Source of the DNA: Leeuwenhoekiella sp. MAR_2009_132
GTDB taxonomy: Bacteria > Bacteroidota > Bacteroidia > Flavobacteriales > Flavobacteriaceae
Direction: 5' to 3'
Assembly: GCF_000687915.1 (NCBI RefSeq)
Contig: NZ_JHZY01000002.1
Location: forward strand, 1,054,001 to 1,118,000
Length of the DNA: 64,000 nt
In this document: one piece after another, positions 19,904 to 27,408 of the stretch
Position numbering within the stretch: the stretch's first letter is position 1
Layout: each line of letters opens with the position of its first letter
Made by a program: the position numbers and the translations under genes
Notes under the pieces: model-generated
The model's input: the letters and a program-made list of their open reading frames with translations, nothing else
The model's database searches: none
What the model was told of the DNA's origin: nothing

Positions 19904-19933
19904 TTTTTAATAACAAATTAGAAATAATAAATT

Positions 19934-20515
19934 CTAAATATTTAAAAAATTCTTCAAAATCTGTTCTCCTACAACACCTGACTTCTCGGGGTGAAATTGC
20001 ACGCCGTAAAAGTTATCTTTTTGTAATGCGGAAGCATAATCTACCTCATAATGCGTTGTCGCGATCATCTCCTTGCATTTTGGTGCATAAAAACTATGAA
20101 CCAAATACATATGCGCATTCTCAGAAATATCTTTAAATAATTGACTTTCTAAACTCGAAATTTCATTCCATCCTATTTGCGGTACTTTGACACTTTTTGA
20201 AAATTTAATAACTTCTGTATCAAATATTCCTAAACCACTTGTATCTCCTTCTGTAGAATGTTTACACATTAATTGCATACCCAGGCAAATACCTAAAACA
20301 GGTTGCTTTAAAGTTGGTATTAATTTATCTAATCCGGTAGATCGCAGTTTTGCCATTGCACTACTCGCCTCTCCTACTCCCGGGAAAATCACCTTATCGG
20401 CTGCTTTAATTTCTTCAGCATCATCAGATAGAACTGCTTCAATACCCAACCGCTGAAAAGCAAACTTGATACTTTGTATGTTTCCGGCACCGTAGTTTAT
20501 AATTACTAATTTCAT
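19934..20515 (-). CDS. hisH: Imidazole glycerol phosphate synthase, glutaminase subunit
   Basis: 193 residues, class I glutamine amidotransferase feeding ammonia to HisF. The nucleophile Cys sits in PVLGICLGMQLM, and His/Glu of the triad in GVQFHPEKSG. The first residues MKLVIINYGAGNIQS are canonical. It is 26 bp downstream of hisB. Confidence 0.95.
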   Translation of the reverse strand: MKLVIINYGAGNIQSIKFAFQRLGIEAVLSDDAEEIKAADKVIFPGVGEASSAMAKLRSTGLDKLIPTLKQPVLGICLGMQLMCKHSTEGDTSGLGIFDTEVIKFSKSVKVPQIGWNEISSLESQLFKDISENAHMYLVHSFYAPKCKEMIATTHYEVDYASALQKDNFYGVQFHPEKSGVVGEQILKNFLNI

Positions 20516-20541
20516 TTTTAAATCTTAGGTTTTGCTTCTGC

Positions 20542-21699
20542 TTACAACATCCCTTTAGTGCTGGGTAATATCATTTTTTCTGAGTCACGTTTTACAGCCA
20601 CTTTTATTGCTTTCGCGAAAGCTTTAAATATCGCTTCAATCTTGTGATGCTCATTGGTTCCTTCTGCCTTTATATTAAGGTTTGCTCGTGCACCATCTGT
20701 AAACGATTTAAAAAAGTGGTAAAACATTTCAGTAGGCATTTCACCTATTTTCTCTCTGTTAAAATCTGCTTCCCAAACCAACCAGTTGCGACCACCGAAG
20801 TCTATCGCTACCTGCGCTAAGCAGTCATCCATAGGTAAACAAAAACCATAGCGCTCAATGCCCAGTTTATTTCCTAACGCTTTAGCAAACACCTCTCCCA
20901 GCGCAATTGCTGTGTCTTCTATCGTGTGGTGTTCATCAACTTCCAGATCACCATCTACGTAAATTTTAAGATCCATAGAACCGTGACGTGCAAGCTGATC
21001 TAGCATATGATCAAAAAAGGCCAGACCGGTTTTAATATCGCTCTTTCCTGTTCCGTCAAGGTTTAATTCGATTTCAATAGCCGTTTCATTTGTTTTTCTT
21101 GAAATTGAAGCGGTACGCGCTTCTAATTTTAAAAACTCATAAATCTTTTGCCAGTCATTACTCTCAAGTGCAATTACTGCGTCGAGTTCGTCACGTTTTA
21201 CGGTTATTTCTCCTGTGCCTAATTCGGTATTATCGTTGATAAAAATCCCTTTAGCACCCAGGTTTTTGGCTAATTCTATATCTGTAAGACGATCTCCAAT
21301 AACAAAGCTATTAGCAAGATCATACTCTTCAGAAAAGTACTGCGTTAGCATTCCTGTTCCCGGTTTGCGGGTATTTGCATTCTCGTGCGGAAACGTACGA
21401 TCTAAATAAACTGCATCAAAAACAACCCCTTCATTTTCGAAGGATTTCATAATAAAATTATGCACCGGCCAGAAGGTATCTTCGGGAAAAGAGTCGGTAC
21501 CCAGACCATCTTGATTCGTAATCATAACCAACTCGTAGTCGAGCTCCTGAGCAATTTTACTCATATAGGTAAAAGCTTTGGGGTAGAAAATCATCTTTTC
21601 AAAAGCGTCTATTTGTTCGTCTACAGTTTCTTTAATTAAAGTTCCGTCACGATCTATAAATAAGACTTTACGGCCGGTATTGTATGGGTTAGAATTCAT
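20542..21699 (-). CDS. hisB: Bifunctional histidinol-phosphatase/imidazoleglycerol-phosphate dehydratase
   Basis: 385 residues. The N-terminal HAD phosphatase domain (about 1-165) starts [14 protein letters not shown] with the DxD nucleophile and has a HisB-type zinc loop region (CVSIPVPG is on the other strand; here [18 protein letters not shown]). The C-terminal dehydratase domain (about 195-385) shows [31 protein letters not shown] and [18 protein letters not shown], the metal-binding His clusters. Steps 6 and 8 of the pathway. 9 bp after hisC. Confidence 0.95.
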   Translation of the reverse strand: MNSNPYNTGRKVLFIDRDGTLIKETVDEQIDAFEKMIFYPKAFTYMSKIAQELDYELVMITNQDGLGTDSFPEDTFWPVHNFIMKSFENEGVVFDAVYLDRTFPHENANTRKPGTGMLTQYFSEEYDLANSFVIGDRLTDIELAKNLGAKGIFINDNTELGTGEITVKRDELDAVIALESNDWQKIYEFLKLEARTASISRKTNETAIEIELNLDGTGKSDIKTGLAFFDHMLDQLARHGSMDLKIYVDGDLEVDEHHTIEDTAIALGEVFAKALGNKLGIERYGFCLPMDDCLAQVAIDFGGRNWLVWEADFNREKIGEMPTEMFYHFFKSFTDGARANLNIKAEGTNEHHKIEAIFKAFAKAIKVAVKRDSEKMILPSTKGML

Positions 21700-21708
21700 T
21701 ATTGTATT

Positions 21709-22761
21709 TTATGCAAGTTCTTTAAGAGCAGCTATTAATTTTTTGTTTTCTTCTGATGTTCCCACGGTAAATCGCAAGGTGTTCTCACACAATGCCTGCG
21801 TACTTCTATTGCGAACGACAATTCCTTTTTGTATCAATTGATCATATCTTTTGTTAGCATCGTCTACACGTGCCAGCACAAAATTGGCTTCAGAAGGAAA
21901 CACAACTTTTACAAAATCTACTTCAAGTAATACTTTAGATAACTCATCTCTTTCTATTAAAATTGAGTTGATTTCTTTTTCTACATTATCAGTATCCAGA
22001 ATACGCTCTAAGGCTCTTTTCTGAGTAAGTTCGTTAACATTATACGGTGGTTTTATTTTATTAAGTACTGCTATAATTTCTGCGGAAGCATAACAAATAC
22101 CAAGTCGAATTCCTGCTAAACCGTATGCTTTAGACAGGGTTTGAATAATTACCAAATTAGGATATTCATGGAGTTGAGTTGACCAGCTTTCGCCTTCTGC
22201 AAAATCTACATAAGCTTCATCTACAATTACGAGTCCTTTAAAAGATTCTAACAGTGTTTTTATAGCTGCTGCTTCAAAGCTATTTGCTGTAGGATTATTA
22301 GGCGAACATAAAAAAATCATTTTTGTCTGATGATCTACCTGATCTAAAATCTTAGTAACATCTGGCTGAAAATCGTGAGTGAGTAGTACTTCTCTGTTTG
22401 CTATGGCATTTGTAGCCGCTAAAACACCATACATTCCGTATGTGGGAGGTAATGTAATCACATTATCTACATTAGGCTCGCAGAAAGCTCTAAATAGCAA
22501 ATCAAGCACTTCGTCACTACCATTACCTAACAAAATTTGATCTACGGGAACACGTTTTGCGGTAGACAAATGCTGCTTTAAAGTGACCTGCTGAGGATCT
22601 GGGTACCTGTTTACTCCATTATTATAGGGGTTCTCATTTGCATCTAAAAACACCATATCATCGTGAAAATCCTTAAACTCATCTCGAGCCGAGGAATAGG
22701 GCTTCAATTTAGCTACATTATCACGTACCAATTTTTCTAAATAGAATGTTTGATTGGGCAT
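21709..22761 (-). CDS. hisC: Histidinol-phosphate aminotransferase
   Basis: 350 residues, PLP fold-type I aminotransferase (step 7). The PLP-binding lysine is in QTLSKAYGLAGIRLGI (about residue 212), and LDANENPYNN and SPNNPTANS are typical substrate and cofactor loops. Its start overlaps the last base of hisD (shared position 22761), which suggests coupled translation. Confidence 0.95.
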   Translation of the reverse strand: MPNQTFYLEKLVRDNVAKLKPYSSARDEFKDFHDDMVFLDANENPYNNGVNRYPDPQQVTLKQHLSTAKRVPVDQILLGNGSDEVLDLLFRAFCEPNVDNVITLPPTYGMYGVLAATNAIANREVLLTHDFQPDVTKILDQVDHQTKMIFLCSPNNPTANSFEAAAIKTLLESFKGLVIVDEAYVDFAEGESWSTQLHEYPNLVIIQTLSKAYGLAGIRLGICYASAEIIAVLNKIKPPYNVNELTQKRALERILDTDNVEKEINSILIERDELSKVLLEVDFVKVVFPSEANFVLARVDDANKRYDQLIQKGIVVRNRSTQALCENTLRFTVGTSEENKKLIAALKELA

Positions 22762-24053
22762 TAGTTCTCTTGTTTAAGTTTATTTAAACGCAGCGTAACA
22801 GCATTCTTATGAGCTTGTAAACCTTCGGCAGCTGCCATAAGTTCTATTGCGTTACCTATATTTTGTATTCCTTCTGGCGACAATTCCTGAAAGGTCATAT
22901 TTTTCATAAAACTATCCAGATTTACACCGCTGTATTGTTTTGCATAGCCATTAGTGGGTAAGGTATGATTAGTCCCCGAGGCATAATCACCGGCGCTTTC
23001 AGGTGTGTAATTACCAATAAAAACAGAACCTGCATTGGCAATATTATCTACATAATACGCGTTATCATCTGTTGCTACTATAAAGTGTTCAGGACCATAC
23101 TCATCTATAAGTTCAAGTGCAATTTTATGCGTTTTAACAAAAATTAATTTGCTGCTAGCAATGGCCTTTTCTGCTATTGCTTTTCGAGGAAGCACTTCAA
23201 GTTGTTTTTCCAGTTCTTTTTCTACGGAACTAATTAGATTTTTTGAAGTAGAAACTAAAATTACCTGACTATCAACTCCGTGTTCTGCCTGGCTCAGTAA
23301 ATCTGAAGCTACAAAAGAAGCATCTGCAGTATCATCTGCAACTACGAGCAATTCGGAAGGGCCGGCTGGCATATCTATACTTACATTATATTTCGTAGCC
23401 ATTTGCTTAGCAACCGTTACAAATTGATTACCCGGGCCAAAAATCTTATATACTTTAGAAATGGTTTGAGTTCCAAAGGTCATCGCGCCAATGGCTTGAA
23501 TGCCTCCTACTTTATAAATTTTGTCTATACCACATAAGTGTGCGGTAAATAAAATCGCCGGATTAATATTCCCTTCTTTATCTGGTGGGGTGCATAATAC
23601 AATCTCTTTACAGCCCGCTATTTTAGCAGGGATTGCAAGCATTAAAATTGTAGAAAATAAAGGCGCTGTACCGCCTGGAATATAAAGACCAACTTTTTGT
23701 ATAGGTCTCTTTTCTTGCCAGCAGTTTACACCAGCAGTAGTTTCTACACGTACCGGAGCAGTTTTTTGAGCTTCATGAAATCTTTCAATATTACCCTTAG
23801 CTAAACGTATCGCCTCTTTTAAATCAGAATCTAAATTTGTTACGGCAGCTTCAATTTCAACAGCAGATACTTCAAAATTGTTTATTTCAATACCGTCAAA
23901 TTTTTTAGTATAAAAATTTACAGCCTTGTCTCCTTCTGCCTGTATCGCTTTAAAAACTTCAAGAACAGTACCTTCTATCTGATCATAGGTTTGAGTAGGT
24001 CTTTCTAGTATAGTGGCCCACGTTGATCGTTCTGGATTATCTATTTTAATCAT
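22761..24053 (-). CDS. hisD: Histidinol dehydrogenase
   Basis: 430 residues. Oxidises histidinol to histidine in two NAD-dependent steps. IFGPGNQFVTVAKQM, DMPAGPSELLVVAD, SQAEHGVDSQ (zinc His) and the DEYGPEHF catalytic Glu-His pair are present. Located 22 bp after hisG, overlapping hisC by one base. Confidence 0.96.
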   Translation of the reverse strand: MIKIDNPERSTWATILERPTQTYDQIEGTVLEVFKAIQAEGDKAVNFYTKKFDGIEINNFEVSAVEIEAAVTNLDSDLKEAIRLAKGNIERFHEAQKTAPVRVETTAGVNCWQEKRPIQKVGLYIPGGTAPLFSTILMLAIPAKIAGCKEIVLCTPPDKEGNINPAILFTAHLCGIDKIYKVGGIQAIGAMTFGTQTISKVYKIFGPGNQFVTVAKQMATKYNVSIDMPAGPSELLVVADDTADASFVASDLLSQAEHGVDSQVILVSTSKNLISSVEKELEKQLEVLPRKAIAEKAIASSKLIFVKTHKIALELIDEYGPEHFIVATDDNAYYVDNIANAGSVFIGNYTPESAGDYASGTNHTLPTNGYAKQYSGVNLDSFMKNMTFQELSPEGIQNIGNAIELMAAAEGLQAHKNAVTLRLNKLKQEN

Positions 24054-24075
24054 AGCAATTGATTTTCAAAATAAA

Positions 24076-24936
24076 TTATAAGACCATTTTTTCAATATCG
24101 CTAACCAAAATACCCTGTGCACCGGCATCTTTAAGATTATCTATTACCTCCCAGAATGCCTGTTTGTCAATTACAGAATGAACACTACTCCAGCCTTTTT
24201 CGGCAAGAGGTAATACGGTAGGACTTTTCATTCCCGGAAGCATTTTTATGATATCATCAAGACGTTCATTAGGTGCATTGAGCAATACGTATTTGTAATC
24301 ACGCCCTTTTAAAACTGCTTGAATTCTAAATAAAAGTTTATCTAAAATTACCTGACGCTCTGTATCTATCTTAGGAGAAACAGCAAGTACTGCCTCAGAT
24401 TTCAACATTACTTCTACTTCCTTGAGATTGTTCTTAAATAGCGTACTTCCACTTGAAACAATATCACAAATCGCATCTGCAAGGCCAATATTAGGTGCAA
24501 TTTCTACCGAACCATTAATGATGTGTAAGTCTGCTTTCACCCCAAATTGTGATAAATAATTAATTACAGTATTGGGATAGGAAGTTGCTATTTTCTTTCC
24601 GTCAAAATCTTTAACCGAATCATATTTTGTGCCTTTAGGCACAGCAAGTGAAACGCGACATTTTGAAAAACCTAATTTTTGTGCGATTGAAATATCTTCC
24701 CCTTTTTCAAACAATACATTTTCTCCAAGAATAGCGATATCTACTACCCCATCTCTTAAATATTGCGGAATATCCCCATTTCTTAAGTAAAAAACCTCTA
24801 GAGGAAAATTTGCAGCACTTGCCTTAAGTTGATCGCGGCCATTATCTATAGAAACTCCGCAGTCTTTTAAGATTTGTAAAGATTCTTCATTAAGTCGACC
24901 CGACTTTTGAATAGCAATTCTAATTTTTTGTGTCAT
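24076..24936 (-). CDS. hisG: ATP phosphoribosyltransferase (long form)
   Basis: 286 residues, the committed and feedback-inhibited first step of histidine synthesis. IRIAIQKSGRLNEES opens the catalytic part and ICDIVSSGSTLFKNNLKE carries the PRPP-binding loop. The extra C-terminal ~75 residues (LPGMKSPTVLPLAEKGWSSVHSVI) form the histidine-binding ACT-like domain of the long HisG type, so no HisZ is needed. First structural gene of the operon, downstream of the leader ORF and attenuator at 24971-25089. Confidence 0.95.
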   Translation of the reverse strand: MTQKIRIAIQKSGRLNEESLQILKDCGVSIDNGRDQLKASAANFPLEVFYLRNGDIPQYLRDGVVDIAILGENVLFEKGEDISIAQKLGFSKCRVSLAVPKGTKYDSVKDFDGKKIATSYPNTVINYLSQFGVKADLHIINGSVEIAPNIGLADAICDIVSSGSTLFKNNLKEVEVMLKSEAVLAVSPKIDTERQVILDKLLFRIQAVLKGRDYKYVLLNAPNERLDDIIKMLPGMKSPTVLPLAEKGWSSVHSVIDKQAFWEVIDNLKDAGAQGILVSDIEKMVL

Positions 24937-24970
24937 TTTTTCTTTATTATGCTTAAGCTATTCAAACAGA

Positions 24971-24998
24971 AAACCCGTTTGAATGACTCAAACGGGTT
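24971..24998 (-). terminator. his attenuator terminator hairpin
   Basis: A perfect 11-bp stem (AACCCGTTTGA/TCAAACGGGTT, 5-nt loop) sits on the minus strand 34 bp after the stop codon of the His leader ORF and about 35 bp before hisG. A T-rich tract follows the 3' arm (TTCTGTTTG). It is expected to terminate transcription when histidyl-tRNA is plentiful. Confidence 0.85.
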
Positions 24999-25032
24999 AC
25001 TGTTATTTATAAGCTAGCTATACACAACATTT

Positions 25033-25089
25033 CTACCTCGCCTGAACGCGTGAATAAAAATGATGATGATGTAAAGCTGTTCTTTTCAT
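25033..25089 (-). CDS. hisL: his operon leader peptide
   Basis: An 18-codon ORF, MKRTALHHHHFYSRVQAR, upstream of hisG. Four consecutive CAT codons (25060-25071) are the hallmark of a ribosome-mediated attenuation sensor for histidine: when charged His-tRNA is scarce the ribosome stalls there. The stop TAG is at 25033-25035, followed by the terminator hairpin at 24971-24998. The last codons can pair with the 5' arm of that hairpin (see findings). Too short for routine gene callers. Function is inferred from position and composition. Confidence 0.85.
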   Translation of the reverse strand: MKRTALHHHHFYSRVQAR

Positions 25090-25180
25090 ATAGGAATGCG
25101 AATTTATAAAAAAAAAGAATAAACCTATATATGATTCGGATTGTTTTTAGAAGTAAAGTAAATTATTTAGTGTAAAGTAT

Positions 25181-25188
25181 TATTTTTG
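25181..25188 (+). promoter_or_regulatory. Putative -7 box for the OmpA-like gene
   Basis: TATTTTTG matches TAnnTTTG and ends 16 bp before the ATG at 25205. The region is AT-rich and no clear -33 TTG is present, so support is limited. Confidence 0.35.
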
Positions 25189-25204
25189 AATAAATTCAAT
25201 AAGG

Positions 25205-25918
25205 ATGAAGAATTTTTCTATTGCTTTTTTAGTGTTTTTAGGGTGGTGTGCTATAGGCTTTTACTTTTTAAAAGCAAGCGATGCATTAAACAGAAGAAGT
25301 ATCTTTAGCAATTATTTGCCACCTTCGCAAAATTCAGGTGTTAATTTTAATCAATTAGATAGTTTAGAAAGTCAAAAAACACTAATTAAGCAAGAACTTG
25401 AAGATTCTAATATCAATTCTTTTGTAGAAAGCAATTTAGCCCGTGGGAATGAGCAGCTTATAGAAACATTAAGTAAAAGCATAGAGGCAAAAACCCGTGC
25501 TATAGAAAAAGATAAAGAACGTTTAAGAGAAGCAAAATTAAATGCTGAATCGCGCAAAAAAAACACTGTACCGCGACGTGTAGATTATACATTTTATCCC
25601 GAATTTTCTATAGGTGGTAGAGTTGTGGATGATTATTCTTCTCAGGAGTTTTTAGACTATATTAAAATAAGACTTGAGAAAAAGCCGAACGCAAAAATTA
25701 AAATAATAGGGTACACAGATTACGTGGGTAGTGATATAGATAATTATAAAGTAGCCTTTAAAGAGGCAATTCAAGTTAGAAATTATATCTTAGTACGACT
25801 AAAAATACCTGAAAATCAAGTTTTTGCATATTCTAAAGGTGAAAATGATCCTATTGTTTTAAATACAAATGAATCTGAGAGAAAGAAAAATAATAGAATA
25901 GAAGTAATTATAGAATGA
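25205..25918 (+). CDS. OmpA-like envelope protein
   Basis: 237 residues. One N-terminal membrane segment (IAFLVFLGWCAIGFYFL), a charged, probably coiled-coil region (about residues 75-120, rich in K/E/R), then a C-terminal OmpA-like peptidoglycan-binding domain (about 130-237) with IKIIGYTDYVGSDIDNYKVAFKEAIQVRNYI and a final NNRIEVIIE. The TD and the NxxxxxxRA/RN region fit the family, which tethers to diaminopimelate peptidoglycan. Its stop overlaps the next gene's start by 4 bp (ATGA), so the two form an operon. Confidence 0.8.
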   Translation: MKNFSIAFLVFLGWCAIGFYFLKASDALNRRSIFSNYLPPSQNSGVNFNQLDSLESQKTLIKQELEDSNINSFVESNLARGNEQLIETLSKSIEAKTRAIEKDKERLREAKLNAESRKKNTVPRRVDYTFYPEFSIGGRVVDDYSSQEFLDYIKIRLEKKPNAKIKIIGYTDYVGSDIDNYKVAFKEAIQVRNYILVRLKIPENQVFAYSKGENDPIVLNTNESERKKNNRIEVIIE

Positions 25919-26526
25919 CCCATTATATACTTTTTATCCAGAAAAATTCAGATATGATTTCAATTCCATTGATTTACATTGAGGTCTTCTTTTTAATGTT
26001 AACCTCTTTTTTAATTGGTTATTTTTTCGCATTTTTTTATCAGAAATCAAAATATCTTAGAAAATTAAATAAGCTTCAACGCCTAGTAAATCTTGATAAA
26101 ACGGAAGACGATTTTGCACAAGCTCCTATTAGCGAAGAAGACCATCTTGAAAAGTTTCGTAAAGTTGCTAAACTTAAACAATTAGGTAAAAGCAAAAAGA
26201 GTCACGTAAAAGAGAAGACTGTTTCTGTTGTTAATGATGGTGAATTAGATTTTGAGAGAATTGGTAAAGCAGATGAGACCGATGCTGATAATCTTCAAAA
26301 AATAATAGGTATTGGTCCCTTTACGGAAGAAAAATTAAACGATATAGGTATTTATACGTTTGAACAAATAAGTAAGTTTAATTCTAATGATATAGAGATT
26401 GTTACAGAGCTCATACAGTTTTTCCCAGATCGAATTATAAATGATCACTGGGTTTCTAAAGCTAAAATGCTAGCCGAAAGCAAACGTAGAACGTTTAAGG
26501 AACCTATACGTATGAAAAAAGCATAA
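25915..26526 (+). CDS. Membrane-anchored protein with helix-hairpin-helix-like C-terminus
   Basis: 203 residues. A hydrophobic helix near residues 20-42 is followed by a charged linker and a C-terminal segment (about 120-190, NLQKIIGIGPFTEEKLNDIGIYTFEQISKF) that resembles helix-hairpin-helix modules found at the end of several membrane or ribosomal proteins. The family's role is unknown; DNA binding is only suggested by the fold. The start overlaps the OmpA-like gene (ATGA), with an alternative ATG at 25954. A strong terminator follows. Confidence 0.7.
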   Translation: MTHYILFIQKNSDMISIPLIYIEVFFLMLTSFLIGYFFAFFYQKSKYLRKLNKLQRLVNLDKTEDDFAQAPISEEDHLEKFRKVAKLKQLGKSKKSHVKEKTVSVVNDGELDFERIGKADETDADNLQKIIGIGPFTEEKLNDIGIYTFEQISKFNSNDIEIVTELIQFFPDRIINDHWVSKAKMLAESKRRTFKEPIRMKKA

Positions 26527-26559
26527 AAAAAGCCCCGAATTTTTTCCGGGGCTTTTTTT
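26525..26559. terminator. Bidirectional intrinsic terminator
   Basis: Stem AGCCCCG/CGGGGCT flanked by A6 and T6 runs (26525-26559) between the convergent OmpA-unit and prohibitin gene. Strong GC stem and symmetrical tracts. Confidence 0.88.
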
Positions 26560-26575
26560 ATACTAGAATTTAGGT

Positions 26576-27391
26576 TTAATCATTTCCTAATATAATAGGC
26601 AAACCACCATCACCAGCGCCTATAACAATAACTTTAGAGTTATTAGATTTAGCAAGCATTAACGTTGCTTCTATACCTTTATCTTTTAAAATTTGATCAT
26701 TTAAAGACTGACTCAAAATACGGTTTGCATCAGATTTACCTTGCGCTTCAATAACTTGTCTCTGTGCCTCTTTTTGTGCAGATATTAGTCTAAACTCGTA
26801 CTCAAGAGATTCTTGTTCCTGCTTTAATTTGCGTTCAATAGCTTCTTTAATTGTAGCAGGTAATGTCACATCACGTACAAGAACTTCATCTAACTGAATG
26901 TATTGATTTTTAATTATCTTTTTGGTCTCATCAAAAATTTCAGCCTGTATAGCATCTCTTTTAGATGAATACAATTGTTCTGGTGTATATCTACCTACAA
27001 CCGAACGTGCTGCAGAACGTATTGTAGGTAACAAAATCCTATTTAAATAATCACCGCCTATTTCCTGATGTAATTTACCCAGATTTTTAGCCTCGGGCTG
27101 ATACCATACTGATGCTTCTAACTTTATATCTAGACCATTAGATGATAAAACATTCATAATCTCTTTTAATTCCTGTCTACGTACTTCATATATAAAAACT
27201 TTATTCCAGGGTGCAACAACGTGAAAACCTTCTCCTAATGGAGGAGCATCTGTTACGACACCACCACTAAAAGGTTGATACAGTACACCTGCTTCACCAG
27301 AATCAATGGTAACCGCAGATTTAGCAATTATGATGACGAGAATAATTATTCCTATAATTATAGGTATTCCTACTTTTGGTAATCTATCCAT
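26576..27391 (-). CDS. Prohibitin-like SPFH-domain protein
   Basis: 271 residues. An N-terminal membrane helix (VGIPIIIGIIILVIIIA) is followed by the SPFH/band-7 fold: DSGEAGVLYQPFSGGV, EGFHVVAPWNKVFIYEVRRQELKE and LDEVLVRDVTLPATIKEAIERKLKQEQESLEYEF, which closely match prohibitin-type proteins. Such proteins form large membrane rings that can organise proteases or lipid domains; no partner protease is encoded next door. 17 bp downstream of the VWA gene, likely co-transcribed. Confidence 0.9.
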   Translation of the reverse strand: MDRLPKVGIPIIIGIIILVIIIAKSAVTIDSGEAGVLYQPFSGGVVTDAPPLGEGFHVVAPWNKVFIYEVRRQELKEIMNVLSSNGLDIKLEASVWYQPEAKNLGKLHQEIGGDYLNRILLPTIRSAARSVVGRYTPEQLYSSKRDAIQAEIFDETKKIIKNQYIQLDEVLVRDVTLPATIKEAIERKLKQEQESLEYEFRLISAQKEAQRQVIEAQGKSDANRILSQSLNDQILKDKGIEATLMLAKSNNSKVIVIGAGDGGLPIILGND

Positions 27392-27408
27392 ATATTTAAA
27401 ATTTCAAT

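Noticed and set aside
25009..25020. Palindrome TAGCTAGCTA in the his leader as an operator
   Set aside because: It lies within the transcribed leader, between ORF and terminator, and is short and AT-rich; the attenuator explains the region better.
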